This document shows, in pieces, positions 13,390 to 13,788 of a DNA stretch of 13,788 bases. The notes under the pieces are model-generated. The model searched no databases, was not told the DNA's origin, and saw only the letters and a program-made list of their open reading frames with translations. The translations under genes were made by a program, and so were the position numbers. The number at the start of each line of letters is the position of its first letter. The stretch's first letter is position 1. The stretch covers positions 1 to 13,788 of the forward strand of contig JAHHSM010000043.1 of assembly GCA_020025175.1 (NCBI GenBank), given 5' to 3'. The stretch comes from Oscillospiraceae bacterium. GTDB lineage: Bacteria; Bacillota; Clostridia; Oscillospirales; Oscillospiraceae.

Positions 13390-13788
13390 CTAATATTCAT
13401 TTGTTGCATTTAAGTATCTATTGGCTTTACAGATTAATTCGAAAAGCTCATCGAATTCCGGTCCCATTCGGCGGCGCAAATCATATAGAGGCTGAAGAAT
13501 GGCACCAAAGTTTTCTTTCAGTTCTATATGACCGAGTTCTGTCAACGAAAGGATGTAGCTTCGCTCATCCTGGGGATGTATTTCCTTTTGAATATATCCT
13601 TTCAGAAAAAGGTTTTTTAAACATCGGCTGACAGCTTCCTTTTTCATACCGCTGCTTCGGCTTAACGCCAGCGGTGTGCTTTCTTTGATTTCCAGATAAA
13701 TTCTTGCCAAAAGTTCACGCTCACTGGCAGTTAAAGTCTGGTTTTGGCTTTTTGATAAGAGGACTCTGGAAAAGTGATGCATTTCTTG
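13390..13788 (-). CDS. MarR-family transcriptional regulator (5' end probably outside the window)
   Basis: A winged helix-turn-helix regulator. Visible are the recognition part (LTASERELLARIYLEIKESTPLALSRSSGMKKEAVSRCLKNLFLKGYIQKE) and the wing with the family signature HPQDERSYILSLTELG, followed by a helical dimerisation tail. From the first visible ATG (13782) it has 130 residues, shorter than the usual 140-160 and with little of the N-terminal dimer helix. The frame stays open to the window edge and no ribosome site can be seen, so the true start is probably beyond 13788. It is the first gene before the FUSC membrane protein, the common pairing of a MarR repressor with the exporter it controls. 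The ligand is unknown. Confidence 0.85.
   Translation of the reverse strand, partial: QEMHHFSRVLLSKSQNQTLTASERELLARIYLEIKESTPLALSRSSGMKKEAVSRCLKNLFLKGYIQKEIHPQDERSYILSLTELGHIELKENFGAILQPLYDLRRRMGPEFDELFELICKANRYLNATNEY

Noticed and set aside
1..13788. CRISPR array, insertion sequence, prophage, tRNA or other mobile element
   Set aside because: No spaced repeat array, transposase, integrase, phage gene, terminal repeat or tRNA-like fold was found.

Overview
The window looks like chromosomal DNA from a strictly anaerobic, low-to-mid GC member of the Bacillota, most likely class Clostridia. Supporting signs are strong AGGAGG-type ribosome sites, a rubrerythrin, a clostridial-type hexameric glutamate dehydrogenase, a CmpB-family membrane protein, a DUF3793 protein and a FeoB-associated Cys-rich small protein. 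I see no insertion sequence, prophage, CRISPR array, tRNA or rRNA, and no gene-free stretch longer than 300 bases.

Layout from left to right. (1) A rubrerythrin (+) with a rubredoxin-like domain at each end, followed by two terminator hairpins that it shares with the convergent copper operon. (2) A copper operon (-), csoR then copA. A near-consensus promoter overlaps a palindromic CsoR-type operator. The CopA ATPase carries a CopZ-like domain fused at its C-terminus, with a full internal ribosome site and ATG at the domain junction. (3) A CmpB-family membrane protein (-). (4) Divergent from it, an ECF sigma factor (+) overlapping by ATGA with an RsiV-like anti-sigma factor, then a small lipoprotein. 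(5) A glutamate dehydrogenase (-), convergent with the lipoprotein and sharing a bidirectional terminator with it; its promoter and leader are readable. (6) A ferrous-iron operon (-): feoA, feoA, feoB, a 53-residue Cys-rich membrane protein, and a Cys-rich DUF3793 protein. Three copies of GTTAG-N6-CTAAC lie in its promoter and leader regions. (7) A MarR regulator and a FUSC-type membrane protein (-) at the right edge, ended by a strong terminator.

The common theme is metal and stress handling in an anaerobe: peroxide reduction with diiron and rubredoxin centres, copper efflux under CsoR, ferrous-iron uptake under a probable DtxR-type or other metalloregulator, and a cell-envelope stress sensor of the SigV/RsiV type. 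Most of the window is ordinary, well-recognised biology. The points most worth checking are the internal CopZ start inside copA, the three repeated operators of the feo operon, the two-rubredoxin rubrerythrin, the feoA-feoB intergenic hairpins, and the Cys-rich DUF3793 protein at the end of the iron operon.
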